Source of the DNA: Candidatus Obscuribacterales bacterium
GTDB taxonomy: Bacteria; Cyanobacteriota; Vampirovibrionia; Obscuribacterales; Obscuribacteraceae
Assembly (NCBI GenBank): GCA_031292355.1
Contig: JARLHI010000030.1
Coordinates: 186,001 to 250,000 of the forward strand
Direction of reading: 5' to 3'
DNA length: 64,000 nt
In this document: one piece after another, positions 52,629 through 61,837 of the stretch
How the letters are laid out: every line of letters starts with the position of its first letter
How positions within the stretch are numbered: the stretch's first letter is position 1
Notes under the pieces: model-generated
The model's input: only the letters and a program-made list of their open reading frames with translations
Told to the model about the DNA's origin: nothing
Databases searched by the model: none
Program-made: the position numbers and the translations under genes

Positions 52629-53235
52629 GACGCTCACCTTTGCCTTGTGTTCTCGATGAACTTACTTCGCCATCGACGATCCAGTCTGTCATTAAGATCC
52701 TTACTTTTGTTCTCACGCGAAACAACAATGATTTGATAGTGGTATGGGGTAATTCGACTACGTGTCCGATTTCCTCATAGCTTAGATCGTGTTTAAATCT
52801 CAACAAAAAAATGTGACGTTGCAACGGTTGCAATGTCTGCAAGACACTCTCAAGTTTTTCCTCAGTCAACTTCAAATCAATATCGTCTTCGAGGATTTCG
52901 TTGCTGGCTGGTTCATCCCATGGCGATTCATCCAAAACTTGATCGAGAGAAAATGTGTTTTTAGCATCACGGATGGCATTCAATGCGCCGTTGCTTGTAA
53001 TACGCAACAACCAGGGTCTAAATGGACTACCGCTGCGAAAACTGGAGAGCGCTTTGTAAGCCTTGATGAAACTGTCTTGAGTAATATCGGCTGCCACTTC
53101 TTTCTGGCGGACAATTTGCATTGCCACGTTGTAAACAAGCTTTTGATATTTCTTGACTAGCACCGCATACGAGCCGGCATCGCCGGCAAGTGTGCGTGCT
53201 ATCAATTCGCTATCGTCAGTTTCAGCCGGAGCCAC
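52621..53235 (-). CDS. ECF-family RNA polymerase sigma factor (RpoE-like)
   Basis: 204 residues. Sigma region 2 (YNVAMQIVRQKEVAADITQDSFIKAYKAL, with the -10-binding DITQDSF) and region 4 (LSYEEIGHVVELPHTTIKSLLFR) are complete, as in the RpoE-like ECF group. An extra acidic linker separates them. Its gene overlaps the anti-sigma, the usual arrangement. It probably directs its own operon and envelope-stress genes; I could not identify the promoter motif. Confidence 0.94.
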   Translation of the reverse strand: MAPAETDDSELIARTLAGDAGSYAVLVKKYQKLVYNVAMQIVRQKEVAADITQDSFIKAYKALSSFRSGSPFRPWLLRITSNGALNAIRDAKNTFSLDQVLDESPWDEPASNEILEDDIDLKLTEEKLESVLQTLQPLQRHIFLLRFKHDLSYEEIGHVVELPHTTIKSLLFRVRTKVRILMTDWIVDGEVSSSRTQGKGERHE

Positions 53236-53257
53236 AACAAATCACCAGGCTTCTACT

Positions 53258-53749
53258 CTAATTATCACTAAATCGTTCACTTAAACGCTCTGAGAGAATT
53301 TGTCTTTGCTTGGAGGTGAGGACCTCGCGGGCAGAAAGCAATGCCTCCACTCGCTTGCTTCTTAGTTTAGCGCGCAGGTCATTGATCGCAGTTATTTGAT
53401 CCTTTATCTGATCGTTTGTGACGTTATCATCAGCATATGCCTTCGACAAGCTCAAGACTTTTGCTTTCAGCTCATTGCGAACGTCTGCATTTTGTTCATA
53501 AGTGCTGTTGAAAATAGAAGTCAATTTTTCTTTCTGCTCTTCGCTAGCATGGACTATTTTAAATATGCGATGCTCAATGTGTTCGAGTATTTGTCGATGC
53601 CAGCTGCTGTCTCCATCAGAGACCACATTAACGGCAGTCGATGTTGTCGACGAGGAAGGCTTTGCAGCCTGAGCAACTGACCATATGCTCGTCAAAGCAA
53701 AAATTCCACCGGTGGCGATGAGCAAATTCTTTTTGCACAATGTATTCAT
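53258..53749 (-). CDS. Spy/CpxP-like periplasmic protein (LTXXQ motif)
   Basis: 163 residues with a signal peptide (LLIATGGIFALTSIWSVAQA). The mature protein is helical, with EEQKEKLTSIFNSTYEQNADVRNELKAK and the LTXXQ motif VLTSKQRQIL near the end. The architecture matches Spy/CpxP/ZraP proteins that act as chaperones or sense metals and feed back on envelope regulators. Just upstream of the sigma gene, it may be the periplasmic sensor for it, as CnrX is in metal-resistance systems (inference). Confidence 0.8.
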   Translation of the reverse strand: MNTLCKKNLLIATGGIFALTSIWSVAQAAKPSSSTTSTAVNVVSDGDSSWHRQILEHIEHRIFKIVHASEEQKEKLTSIFNSTYEQNADVRNELKAKVLSLSKAYADDNVTNDQIKDQITAINDLRAKLRSKRVEALLSAREVLTSKQRQILSERLSERFSDN

Positions 53750-53803
53750 ATAAAGTACTCCAATGTTTTCTTCAATTTGATCTAAACAAACTACAGACCA
53801 TTC

Positions 53804-54352
53804 TTACGGAACTGGTGCCACTACTGGCTTTTGTCCCTTAGCGAAATTTACGTCATAGGTGCCATGATTGTCAGTTTGCACGACAGACGATCCACCCTGC
53901 CCCTTGGTGAATGATGTATCGCCTGTGTATCCGTAATCTTTGCCTGATGAAGTGGCTAATTGCTCGCTGCTGCTACGCGCACCCTGACCTGTTTGAGCGT
54001 TGTATTGAGAGTGGCTGTAGCCACTGCCGCTTGCTCCTTTTGGTGCAGTACCGTTCCAGGCGCTGTTGCGAAAGCCTCCGGCACCGCGCTTATAAGCGAA
54101 ATTGCCATTGCCGTTGAGACTGCCACCATTTGGTCCGGTAAATTGTCCATGACGAAATCCAGCACCGGCATTTTGTCCTAAAACGCGAGCGCCCATACGC
54201 GATCCATATTGTCCCTGGGAATTGAATGCTCCAACCGATCCATTTGGACCGCGAGCGAAAGCGCGCTTTGCCTCTACTTGACCTGTAACAGCACTAAGCA
54301 GTGCCAAAGCCAATAGGGTAGAGCGGCAGTAAGAACCAAAAGTTACAGCCAT
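53804..54352 (-). CDS. Secreted Gly/Ser/Asn-rich protein heading the sigma cluster
   Basis: 182 residues with a signal peptide (TLLALALLSAVTGQVEA). The mature part is rich in Gly, Asn, Ser and aromatic residues, with repeated RGPNGS/TGPNGG and SxxQYGS units. No known domain. Low-complexity exported proteins in this position may be surface or matrix components, or targets of the sigma factor. There are 54 bases to the Spy-like gene on the same strand. Confidence 0.65.
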   Translation of the reverse strand: MAVTFGSYCRSTLLALALLSAVTGQVEAKRAFARGPNGSVGAFNSQGQYGSRMGARVLGQNAGAGFRHGQFTGPNGGSLNGNGNFAYKRGAGGFRNSAWNGTAPKGASGSGYSHSQYNAQTGQGARSSSEQLATSSGKDYGYTGDTSFTKGQGGSSVVQTDNHGTYDVNFAKGQKPVVAPVP

Positions 54353-54413
54353 AACGATTCTCCAATGAGTGACTATTGGGAATACACTTGGCCTTCTAGA
54401 AAGTTTCGCTAAC

Positions 54414-55211
54414 CTAGATTAAATCAAACACAAATTTGGCAATCGCCTCAATCACAACGTCAGGCTGATCACGCTGCGGAGAGTGCCCACAATCAGACAA
54501 TTTCAAGAGATTGGCGTGAGGGACTAGCTTTTTAATGCCGTCTAGCTGCCGCATCGTCGCGTATTCATCATCGTACCCCTGAACACAAAGAAGTGGACAT
54601 TTGATCGCCAGAAGCTCACACTCGATATTCCAGTTAATAAAGTCCGGCTGCAGCCAACTGTCATTCCATGCCCAAAAGGCAGAATCTGGATCTTCGTGAT
54701 AACGCGCCAGTTTCTGCTTCATATTAGATTGCAGATAAACGTCACGCATTTTCTTGATACCGGCAATGGTGACATCTTCAACAAAAATATGAGGTGCCAT
54801 AGCCACCACACCGGAAACATTATCTGGAAATCGAGAGGCATAAAGCAGCGCTATACTGGCGCCATCGCTGTGTCCTACCAGGATAGGCTTTTCGTCCTGC
54901 AAATGCAGTAGCTGCATTAATTCCGGTAAAACTAAATGAGATTGTACATGCAGGTAATCACTCCCCCAGATCTCGCCAGTCGGCCGCTGCGTCGAACGTC
55001 CATATCCGTATCTTGAATAGAGCAGTCCTGGTAGTTTTAGTGACTCGCAGACTTGTTGCGGAAAATCGCGCCACATCTCAACTGAGCCAAGCCCTTCGTG
55101 CAGAAAAATGAGCAAAGGCTTTCGGGCAAGTTGTTTTTCGTTGATAAAAAGATATTCGAGACGGATGGGTTTCCCCATCGACAGCCCGTCTATAAAACTA
55201 TTTGCAGTCAT
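54414..55211 (-). CDS. Alpha/beta hydrolase
   Basis: 265 residues. Oxyanion motif FLHEGLGSVEMWRDF, nucleophile elbow VGHSDGASIAL (Ser), catalytic Asp near CVQGYDDEYAT and His in SDCGHSPQRDQP. The lid is small. HEGLGS is typical of a subgroup annotated as aromatic-ester or BioH-like hydrolases; the substrate is unknown. The start overlaps the ArsR regulator stop (ATGA at 55208-55211), so the pair is one unit. Confidence 0.88.
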   Translation of the reverse strand: MTANSFIDGLSMGKPIRLEYLFINEKQLARKPLLIFLHEGLGSVEMWRDFPQQVCESLKLPGLLYSRYGYGRSTQRPTGEIWGSDYLHVQSHLVLPELMQLLHLQDEKPILVGHSDGASIALLYASRFPDNVSGVVAMAPHIFVEDVTIAGIKKMRDVYLQSNMKQKLARYHEDPDSAFWAWNDSWLQPDFINWNIECELLAIKCPLLCVQGYDDEYATMRQLDGIKKLVPHANLLKLSDCGHSPQRDQPDVVIEAIAKFVFDLI

Positions 55212-55540
55212 GCACTGGCTACCGACTGTAACTCTTGCTTGGCCGCACGCACGATCTCATCGAGAAGTCCCGGAAATTTCTCATCCATGAGTTCGCGTCG
55301 CAATCGCGTAAAGTATTCACGACCTTCGACACGCGTGAAAACGATGCCTGCTTCGCGGAGCACCTTAAAATGATGGGTCATTGTAGATTTGCCAACTGTG
55401 CCACATTCAAGGTCGCCGCATGTTTTTTCGCAACCGTCAGCCAGCTTCAAAATGACGCCAAGACGCACTGGGTCGCTAACAGCATAAAAGACTGTTGGCA
55501 AGCGAAGATCATGTAGGGAAGGGTGAAGTATGTGCTTCAT
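55208..55540 (-). CDS. ArsR-family winged-helix repressor
   Basis: 110 residues. DNA-binding domain at about 22-90: VFYAVSDPVRLGVILKLADG, then GTVGKSTMTHHFKVLREAGIV and a wing around RVEGREYFTRL. A Cys pair (KTCGDLEC) near residue 40 could sense metal or redox state but does not match the arsenic site exactly. It is divergent from the Old Yellow Enzyme gene, the likely target, and translationally coupled to the hydrolase. Confidence 0.92.
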   Translation of the reverse strand: MKHILHPSLHDLRLPTVFYAVSDPVRLGVILKLADGCEKTCGDLECGTVGKSTMTHHFKVLREAGIVFTRVEGREYFTRLRRELMDEKFPGLLDEIVRAAKQELQSVASA

Positions 55541-55545
55541 AATGT

Positions 55546-55574
55546 TTGACAGTGGACCAGTCTATTAGTACGAT
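55546..55574 (+). promoter_or_regulatory. Sigma-70-type promoter for the Old Yellow Enzyme gene
   Basis: TTGACA (55546-55551), a 17-base spacer, then TACGAT (55569-55574), four of six consensus bases. The distance to ATG 55694 is about 110 bases. The -10 overlaps the dyad listed next. Confidence 0.6.
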
Positions 55575-55589
55575 AGTCATGCAACTATC
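55572..55589. promoter_or_regulatory. Inverted repeat GATAGT-N6-ACTATC, candidate ArsR operator
   Basis: Six-base arms at 55572-55577 and 55584-55589 overlap the promoter -10. Position and symmetry suit repression by the divergent ArsR regulator. Confidence 0.5.
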
Positions 55590-55693
55590 CGACGATCGAA
55601 CTATTCAATTATTGCTGATAGCGGCTCGGAAAGCAACACTGGTACGGATTACACAAAATTGTGCTCGGCATGGCTGGCACGTCTGGAGGGCCA

Positions 55694-56812
55694 ATGACTG
55701 TCAAAACACACAAAGTATTGCTCGATAAATTCAGCCTGCGTGGTCTCGAGCTCAAAAATCGTTTTGTCATGGCGCCATTGACCAGAGGCCGGGCGGGTGA
55801 AACTAGGGTGCCGAACGCTTTGATGGCTGAATATTACTCACAGCGCACTGACGCTGGTTTGATCATTACAGAGGCAACTTCGATTTCGCAACAGGCAATT
55901 GGCTGGATAGGCAATGCTGGCATTTTTAACGATGCTCAGAAAGAAGGTTGGAAGCCAGTTGTTGAAGCGGTGCACAAAGGCGGCTCACGCTTCTTCTTGC
56001 AACTGTGGCACCAGGGTCGCGTTTCCCATAGCGATTTTCAAGTCGATCATAAACTGCCTGTTGCACCTTCAGCCGTGCAATTAAAGGGCGACAAGATTCA
56101 CACTCCTTTAGGCAAGAAAGATTATGAAGTCCCTCGTGCGCTTGAAACCGATGAAATTCCAGGCATCGTCAATGATTACAGAGAAGCTGCTCGCAGAGCC
56201 AAGGAAGCCGGTTTTGATGGCGTCGAAATTCACTCTGCCAACGGATATCTAATCGACCAGTTTCTGCAAAGCAAGACCAATTTAAGAACTGACAAATATG
56301 GTGGCAGCGTCGAAAAACGCTATCAATTCTTGAAAGAAGTCGTTGAAGCCGTAACCACTGTTTTCGAACCAGGTCGAGTCGGCGTCAGACTATCGCCGAA
56401 CGGTATTTATGACGATATGGGTTCACCTGATTTCAGAGAACAGTTTCTCTATGTGGCAGAACAACTAGACACCTACGGTCTGGCCTACATACATGTGTTA
56501 GATGGTCTGGCTTTCGGATTTCACAATCTGGGTGAACCAGTCACACTTAGCGATCTAAGAAAAGTCTTCAGCGGCCCTCTAATGGGCAATTGCGGCTATG
56601 ACTTCAGTCTTGCAGAAAAAGCAATTGAAGAAGACAGAGCAGATTTGATTGCCTTTGGTCGTCCATATATAACTAATCCCGACCTTGCAACCCGCTATGC
56701 AAACGGATGGCCGCTCACTGATTACAGTGATATGTCGCAGTGGTATTCGCATGACGCTAAGGGTTACACAACCTATTTAACCTTCCAACAACAGTTAGAC
56801 GGTAAAAAATAG
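55694..56812 (+). CDS. Old Yellow Enzyme-type flavin oxidoreductase (ene-reductase)
   Basis: 372 residues from ATG 55694, which follows GGAGGG (the ATG at 55661 does not). FMN barrel: VMAPLTRGRAG, FFLQLWHQGRVSH, and HSANGYLIDQFLQSKTN with substrate-binding His and Asn (H-x-x-N), then DKYGGSVEKRYQFL. It reduces activated C=C bonds, nitro compounds or quinones with NAD(P)H. The NemA-type pairing with a repressor fits detoxification of electrophiles (inference). Confidence 0.93.
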   Translation: MTVKTHKVLLDKFSLRGLELKNRFVMAPLTRGRAGETRVPNALMAEYYSQRTDAGLIITEATSISQQAIGWIGNAGIFNDAQKEGWKPVVEAVHKGGSRFFLQLWHQGRVSHSDFQVDHKLPVAPSAVQLKGDKIHTPLGKKDYEVPRALETDEIPGIVNDYREAARRAKEAGFDGVEIHSANGYLIDQFLQSKTNLRTDKYGGSVEKRYQFLKEVVEAVTTVFEPGRVGVRLSPNGIYDDMGSPDFREQFLYVAEQLDTYGLAYIHVLDGLAFGFHNLGEPVTLSDLRKVFSGPLMGNCGYDFSLAEKAIEEDRADLIAFGRPYITNPDLATRYANGWPLTDYSDMSQWYSHDAKGYTTYLTFQQQLDGKK

Positions 56813-56872
56813 AATCTGGCATCCGACGGGAATTCACTGTAATATTTGAAATCCCATCAATAGACATTGAGC

Positions 56873-57616
56873 ATGATTCGTCGGCCTAAGTTGAAAGTTT
56901 TAATTGTCCTGTCCATGTTTTTGTGGACAGGGCAATTTGCTCAGGCAGAGATGCTGACGGCAGAAATCGCTCACAGCGCGACGATGCCAGCTGCGCCGGC
57001 ACCTTTGAGAGCAGGTGCTTCCTTCAACGAAAAAGCGTTGCCGCCCAGAGGCACCATTGGCTCATGGTATCTGATACCACCATGGATGCCAGGGACTTGG
57101 CACCGCGACGTTGAAACGACTACCTTTCCACCAGAAGACATCAAAACCATCACCGCTCCAGTGGACGAAAACTGGGGCTATCAAGTCGATAAGGTCGGGC
57201 ATTGCTGGAATTACCACTGCGAGCCATTCTTGAGCCAGCAAGCTGGCGGAAACTACGTCGACTATCAGACCGTAATGACGAAAGAAGTATTACAAATGGA
57301 TCCAACCGTTGGTTTTGTGATGCGCTATGTAGCGATGACGCATCGTGTATCCAAACCAGACAACATCGTGCGAGACACATTTCAGCAAGAAGAAATTCAA
57401 AAAATTGTTCTGGTTGAGCCAGGCTTAATTCGTCGCGACAGCTCGGTGCAATTTTTTGACGAAATGGGTCACCCCAAAGCGGCGGTCAAAGCCTATTCCT
57501 TCATGAAATTAGTGCAACCGTTTCAACCAGTGAACATGCAAAATGGCGTTGACTTGAGACAGGATTTCAAAAACTATTTAAGCGCACACGGCATGCAAAC
57601 GCTGATACCACAGTAG
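56873..57616 (+). CDS. Exported protein, unknown function
   Basis: 247 residues from ATG 56873 (TTG 56867 in frame). Signal peptide (LKVLIVLSMFLWTGQFAQA). The mature protein has a Pro/Trp-rich start (GSWYLIPPWMPGTWHRDVET) and ordinary globular sequence after; the repeated mention of thresholds and HCEP-like Cys residues (GHCWNYHCEPF) gives two Cys that may form a disulphide. I recognise no family. It abuts the convergent LysM gene with no spacing. Confidence 0.72.
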   Translation: MIRRPKLKVLIVLSMFLWTGQFAQAEMLTAEIAHSATMPAAPAPLRAGASFNEKALPPRGTIGSWYLIPPWMPGTWHRDVETTTFPPEDIKTITAPVDENWGYQVDKVGHCWNYHCEPFLSQQAGGNYVDYQTVMTKEVLQMDPTVGFVMRYVAMTHRVSKPDNIVRDTFQQEEIQKIVLVEPGLIRRDSSVQFFDEMGHPKAAVKAYSFMKLVQPFQPVNMQNGVDLRQDFKNYLSAHGMQTLIPQ

Positions 57617-60196
57617 TCAAACGGCCTTCAGTTGTGCGATTTGTCGAGGTGTGGGCAGTTTTAGAACCGTTCCTGGTCGCAAAGCGAAGCTCATGCTATC
57701 TGCAGACAACGCTGAGGCCAGGCGAACAGTTTGCTCGTTGGTTTTGACAAAATATTCAAATACAGATTCATTGCCGATTTCATGAGGTAGTTGACTATCA
57801 AAAATGGAGCGTAAGGTATCACCCTCTTTCACATAATAGAGATAGCGGCTATCATATTCATCGTCATCGGACGCTGCTTGATCGATTTCCTCAGTGGTAT
57901 CATCTGCGGTGAAGAACTCAGTAGTCGGGACGGACACAGATCCTTTTGCGATCTCGCCGAGTTGCACAGTAAAGTCTTTGATCTGTTGTCGATTTGTTGA
58001 ATCAACTTCGATACCGTCATTTTCTAGTTCAGTATCGGCATTATGCAGTTTTGTACTATCGGAACTGGCCTTCAGTTCCGCTAACTGTTCACGCAAATTG
58101 CCTGTCGGAACTTTGTCACCTTTCTGATTTCGCAAATAAGCATGATCAAGTTTATCGGCACCATCCGGCACTTTTGGAGGTTGCCGATCGCCTGCCCTGG
58201 ATTGAGCGTTTTCGAAAGGAACTGTTTTCGGTCCGGGAAATGTGTTGGCTTTGAGATCCGCTACAATATCTGGACGATTTCCAAAAATCTGCACCAACGC
58301 CTGCTTTAGCCCGCCTGTTTTGCTACTCAAAGTATCTTCGCGAGATTCTGCAAGCGGCTTTTTGCCATTATAAATAAATTCACCACTAGAAGATGGCAAC
58401 AAAATTTTTAAATCACGTCCGATACCCAAATTTGCATCATTTGGCTTGGGCTGTGCGGAATGATTGGCAAATTCAGGATGCCCATCGACTTTGTCGGATC
58501 GCGAATCCACGTTCGTCTTTGCACCTGGGATAAGTTTGTCTTTAATGGTGGCAAAGCCGTCTACAATGCGCCCTGCAACTCCGCTTATCACATTTGAAGC
58601 AGAAGCGGCAATCTTCGTATCAGGATGCTGATCAACTTTCCCTTCGGATTTATCAACTTTGATATGGTCTTTTTTGCCTGATACAACATCAGATGCGGTA
58701 CCACCATTTTTAACTCCAGCGATGCCTCCATCAACTTTTTTTCCGTCGATTTTCGTGGTATCAGAAGTTTTTGTGTCAGTACTTTTCGTATCAGGCTTGC
58801 CAGAACCGTCTGCTTTAGTGCCTTTACCGCCCTTTCCACTATCAGAAGTACGGCTGGTAATAACGCCTGGAATTATCAAAGGCTCCCGCTTAGTCTGATT
58901 GCCCATTTCGGCCCGAGTTTTGATGTCACCAAGCGGCTTTGTGGCGTCGACCTTGTCAGTTTTGTTGGGTTTATCCGTCGATATTGTCTCGGCGCGATTA
59001 CTCTTGATGGCGTCAGCAGCAGATGAGGAAACGGCAGCCCCCTCAGTCTTTGCGGTACGAGCATCAATTGTTTCAATTTTACCGACATCGACTTTTGATG
59101 AACGCTCGGTCAAATTGGTATCAATTCTAGATTTTTGAACGACGTCACTTCGTAATTTGTCTGACACACCAGGACGATCGGGCGAAATCGAGCCAGGTCG
59201 ATTTGCAATAGTCGCCGCAGAAGCATCTTGACTGTTGTCTCTAGTGATGGAGACCTGTCCGGCCAATGCCGGTGGAGGAACAGCAGGTAGAGATTTTTCG
59301 GAACCGGAAGGTACGGCTTGTGCAACTGGGTTTACTAGGGGAATTTCATGGCGCCGGCTGTGGTCGCTTGAATCTAGAATCGTCTTAGCCGTTTCGTTAG
59401 TAACGGCTGCTCTCGTGCTGTCACCGCCAGGTATGCTCAGCCCCTTTTCCGTAGTTTGAATTCTTTCATTCGATCTGGCATCGATTGCTTCAGAACGTGA
59501 TGAAGGCTGAGAAATCGGCTGTTTTAAGTCGTCTTGATTTAATTTGGCAGCTAACTCCCCAAGCGATATTTTCGCAGGAGATGGCTGCGGCTGGGCTTCT
59601 GTTATCTTGGTGCGGTCGATGGGAGGGACGGTAGAATTGCCCAGCCGAGACTCCGAATAGCCTTTTTCCTGCAAAGGAGTAATTACCAGACTTCCGTCGG
59701 AGTCTTTAGGACGCTGCGCGATCAAATTTTCTGGCAGGAAGGATTTTTGAACTGGTGGCTGAGCAATTGAAGAATTCTGGTCACGTAGCGGGGATTCAGC
59801 GGCATTAAGAGGTTGTAGGCCTTCGCTCAACTTAGGGACAGTCTGGGTCGGCAGGGCTTCGGAAGGCCTACCGATCCCCTGGGGTACGAGAATCGCGGGG
59901 TCACCAGGAGTCTCGTGAGGTAACGGCTGCTGTGCTACTGGAGCAGAACGCTCAGGCGGAGCAGCCGGAACTGGCCTCACATCAGCCGGGGGACTCTGAC
60001 TAGGTTTCGACTCTAAATTGCTTTGTGACGGCAATGGAACTTCTGAAGACTTTTGTTGTTTATTTGCTGGAGAGCTTGTCTTATCTAATGCCCCTAAGTC
60101 CGTTTCACCACCACTGTTAACTCGTGCCGAAAGATTCGCCGCATCTATAGAATGCGCAGAAGTAGGATTTTTATTCAGCTCGAAGTTTTCGACCAT
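57617..60196 (-). CDS. Long disordered protein with C-terminal LysM domain
   Basis: 859 residues. About the first 600 are Ser/Thr/Lys/Pro/Asp-rich with repeated KTD/KVD/TSD patterns and no fold, very likely disordered. The last 60-70 residues are a LysM-like peptidoglycan-binding unit (YYVKEGDTLRSIFDSQL, ending RPGTVLKLPTP). There is no signal peptide, so it may be cytoplasmic, exported by another route, or linked to a phage-like or secretion structure. It ends where the convergent exported gene ends. Confidence 0.72.
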   Translation of the reverse strand: MVENFELNKNPTSAHSIDAANLSARVNSGGETDLGALDKTSSPANKQQKSSEVPLPSQSNLESKPSQSPPADVRPVPAAPPERSAPVAQQPLPHETPGDPAILVPQGIGRPSEALPTQTVPKLSEGLQPLNAAESPLRDQNSSIAQPPVQKSFLPENLIAQRPKDSDGSLVITPLQEKGYSESRLGNSTVPPIDRTKITEAQPQPSPAKISLGELAAKLNQDDLKQPISQPSSRSEAIDARSNERIQTTEKGLSIPGGDSTRAAVTNETAKTILDSSDHSRRHEIPLVNPVAQAVPSGSEKSLPAVPPPALAGQVSITRDNSQDASAATIANRPGSISPDRPGVSDKLRSDVVQKSRIDTNLTERSSKVDVGKIETIDARTAKTEGAAVSSSAADAIKSNRAETISTDKPNKTDKVDATKPLGDIKTRAEMGNQTKREPLIIPGVITSRTSDSGKGGKGTKADGSGKPDTKSTDTKTSDTTKIDGKKVDGGIAGVKNGGTASDVVSGKKDHIKVDKSEGKVDQHPDTKIAASASNVISGVAGRIVDGFATIKDKLIPGAKTNVDSRSDKVDGHPEFANHSAQPKPNDANLGIGRDLKILLPSSSGEFIYNGKKPLAESREDTLSSKTGGLKQALVQIFGNRPDIVADLKANTFPGPKTVPFENAQSRAGDRQPPKVPDGADKLDHAYLRNQKGDKVPTGNLREQLAELKASSDSTKLHNADTELENDGIEVDSTNRQQIKDFTVQLGEIAKGSVSVPTTEFFTADDTTEEIDQAASDDDEYDSRYLYYVKEGDTLRSIFDSQLPHEIGNESVFEYFVKTNEQTVRLASALSADSMSFALRPGTVLKLPTPRQIAQLKAV

Positions 60197-60231
60197 AAAT
60201 ATTTACCATAGCATTTAAGGCTCTAGAAAGA

Positions 60232-60876
60232 CTATTTTTCAGTAGGTTTGGACTCTTGAACCCTTTTAATTTCACTTCTTACTAAGGCAATTTCTTTACT
60301 CTCTGGTTCAAGCTTCTCTGCCTGGTCACAATCAGCAACTGCTTTCGGAAAAATTCGCATCGATGTTAAAGCCTCGGCGCGGAGCAAGTACAACTCCGCC
60401 GAGTTAGATTTGATGGAAATCGCTTTTGAAAGCAAATCGCGAGCGTCAGAGTACTTATGATTGACTGTGTACAGTGCCGCAAGTTTTCTTAGGCACTGGA
60501 CATCGTCCGGAGAGAGCTTGACCGCACGCTCAAGGTCAACTTCCTCCAAATCGCGTTTTCCCATCGCACTATAGATGCTGCCCCGCGCCAAGTAAAAGAG
60601 TGCGGTATTTGGACTAAGCGATACAGCCGTATTAGTGTCCGCCAGAGCATTATTCCAGTCCTTCAAATGCACATAGCATTGCCCACGTTTGGCATAAAGC
60701 AACGCCTGCTTCGGCTCTACCTTAATTTGTGAAGTCAACTGTTTAATTTTATCCCGCTCTATCGCTTCTCCAGGTGAGTCTATCGACTCCAACGCAAGAG
60801 CACCAGAAATCGCTCCCAAAACGACGAGACACAGACTAGCAATGGCTAAAACTAGCGATTTCAAAAATGTCATCAA
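60232..60876 (-). CDS. TPR-repeat protein with membrane anchor
   Basis: 214 residues. An N-terminal hydrophobic segment (SLVLAIASLCLVVLGAISGA) is a signal or anchor. Then about four tetratricopeptide repeats of 34 residues (ALLYAKRGQCYVHLKDWNNALADTN, ALFYLARGSIYSAMGKRDLEEVD, AELYLLRAEALTSMRIFPKAVAD). Probable protein-interaction scaffold outside the membrane. One of three exported TPR genes in the last 4 kb. Confidence 0.85.
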   Translation of the reverse strand: MMTFLKSLVLAIASLCLVVLGAISGALALESIDSPGEAIERDKIKQLTSQIKVEPKQALLYAKRGQCYVHLKDWNNALADTNTAVSLSPNTALFYLARGSIYSAMGKRDLEEVDLERAVKLSPDDVQCLRKLAALYTVNHKYSDARDLLSKAISIKSNSAELYLLRAEALTSMRIFPKAVADCDQAEKLEPESKEIALVRSEIKRVQESKPTEK

Positions 60877-60966
60877 TAAGGTCTTCTGTGGGACACAACG
60901 AAATCTAGTGTACCACCGTTCAAAACCATACGAAATTATCGTCTTTAACTGCCCTCCGCATACCCC

Positions 60967-61587
60967 CTAATGAATCGCCATCAAGAATTTCGGTGGCACA
61001 CCGAGATCTTTTGCTTTCTGCATGTCAATCGAAGCTTCCAACCTCTGCTTCAACCTTTCATATGCATAACCACGTATGGCATAGGCAATACCGTTTCTAG
61101 GCTCAAGCCGAATCGACTCAGTACAATCCTCTACGCTTTCTTTGAATCTATTAACACGACCGCGGGCCATGCCTCGCAAATACCAGCATCCAGCATTATC
61201 AGGCTTCAGCCGGATAGCTTCATCAAAACTTTTTACAGCCTGTTTATTGTCATCGTGCTGCATAAACAAGTCACCACGATATTCGTAGACCAAATAGTTC
61301 CGAGATCCAAGCATTATTGCGGCATTGAAATCAGTCAAAGCTTCTTTGTCGTATTTGGCATCCATCAAGCACTTGCCTCGCTGTTCATACAAACTAGGTT
61401 CGCGCGGCGTAGCTTTGATCGCCTTATTAAAACCATCAATCTTCTTTCTGAATAGTTTGGCGTCACTCTCTGGCGTTGCGTAAGCAGCTTGAGCAAATAC
61501 AATTATCGAAACTAATAAAAAAAACGACGCAAGAACACCGCCGTAGCTTACGCTAAGGCGCCCAGAACTATGCTTATGCAAATGCAA
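60967..61587 (-). CDS. Exported TPR-repeat protein
   Basis: 206 residues. Signal peptide (VLASFFLLVSIIVFAQAAYA) and about four TPR units (PSLYEQRGKCLMDAKYDKEALTDFN, YLVYEYRGDLFMQHDDNKQAVKSFD, AGCWYLRGMARGRVNRFKESVED). Similar in plan to the gene at 60232 and probably related by duplication. Partner unknown. Confidence 0.85.
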   Translation of the reverse strand: MHLHKHSSGRLSVSYGGVLASFFLLVSIIVFAQAAYATPESDAKLFRKKIDGFNKAIKATPREPSLYEQRGKCLMDAKYDKEALTDFNAAIMLGSRNYLVYEYRGDLFMQHDDNKQAVKSFDEAIRLKPDNAGCWYLRGMARGRVNRFKESVEDCTESIRLEPRNGIAYAIRGYAYERLKQRLEASIDMQKAKDLGVPPKFLMAIH

Positions 61588-61837
61588 AATCCTCGCGAAA
61601 ATCTACTAATTGAGATTCCAGGGACTCCCCTCTAATACCATTGCATCAAATACAACTCGAATTAGCAATGTTGCTGAGTAACCAAAAGTATGAATTAACG
61701 AAACAATCACTTGAGAGCGTGCACAGGGCCCAATTAAATACTAGAGCCGGCCAAATTGAGGCAACGAGAACCAAAGCCAAACCGAGAAGCATTGAACATA
61801 CTTTCAAATTTATTGTGTTTTTGCATGCTCAATAGTT
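61588..61837. other. Short gene-free gap between TPR genes
   Basis: About 250 bases. A 64-residue plus-strand frame is present but has no ribosome site or domain, and the context is minus-strand genes. No repeat or RNA recognised. Confidence 0.4.

Noticed and set aside
61641..61835. 64-residue plus-strand frame between TPR genes
   Set aside because: No ribosome site or domain, and composition unlike its neighbours.
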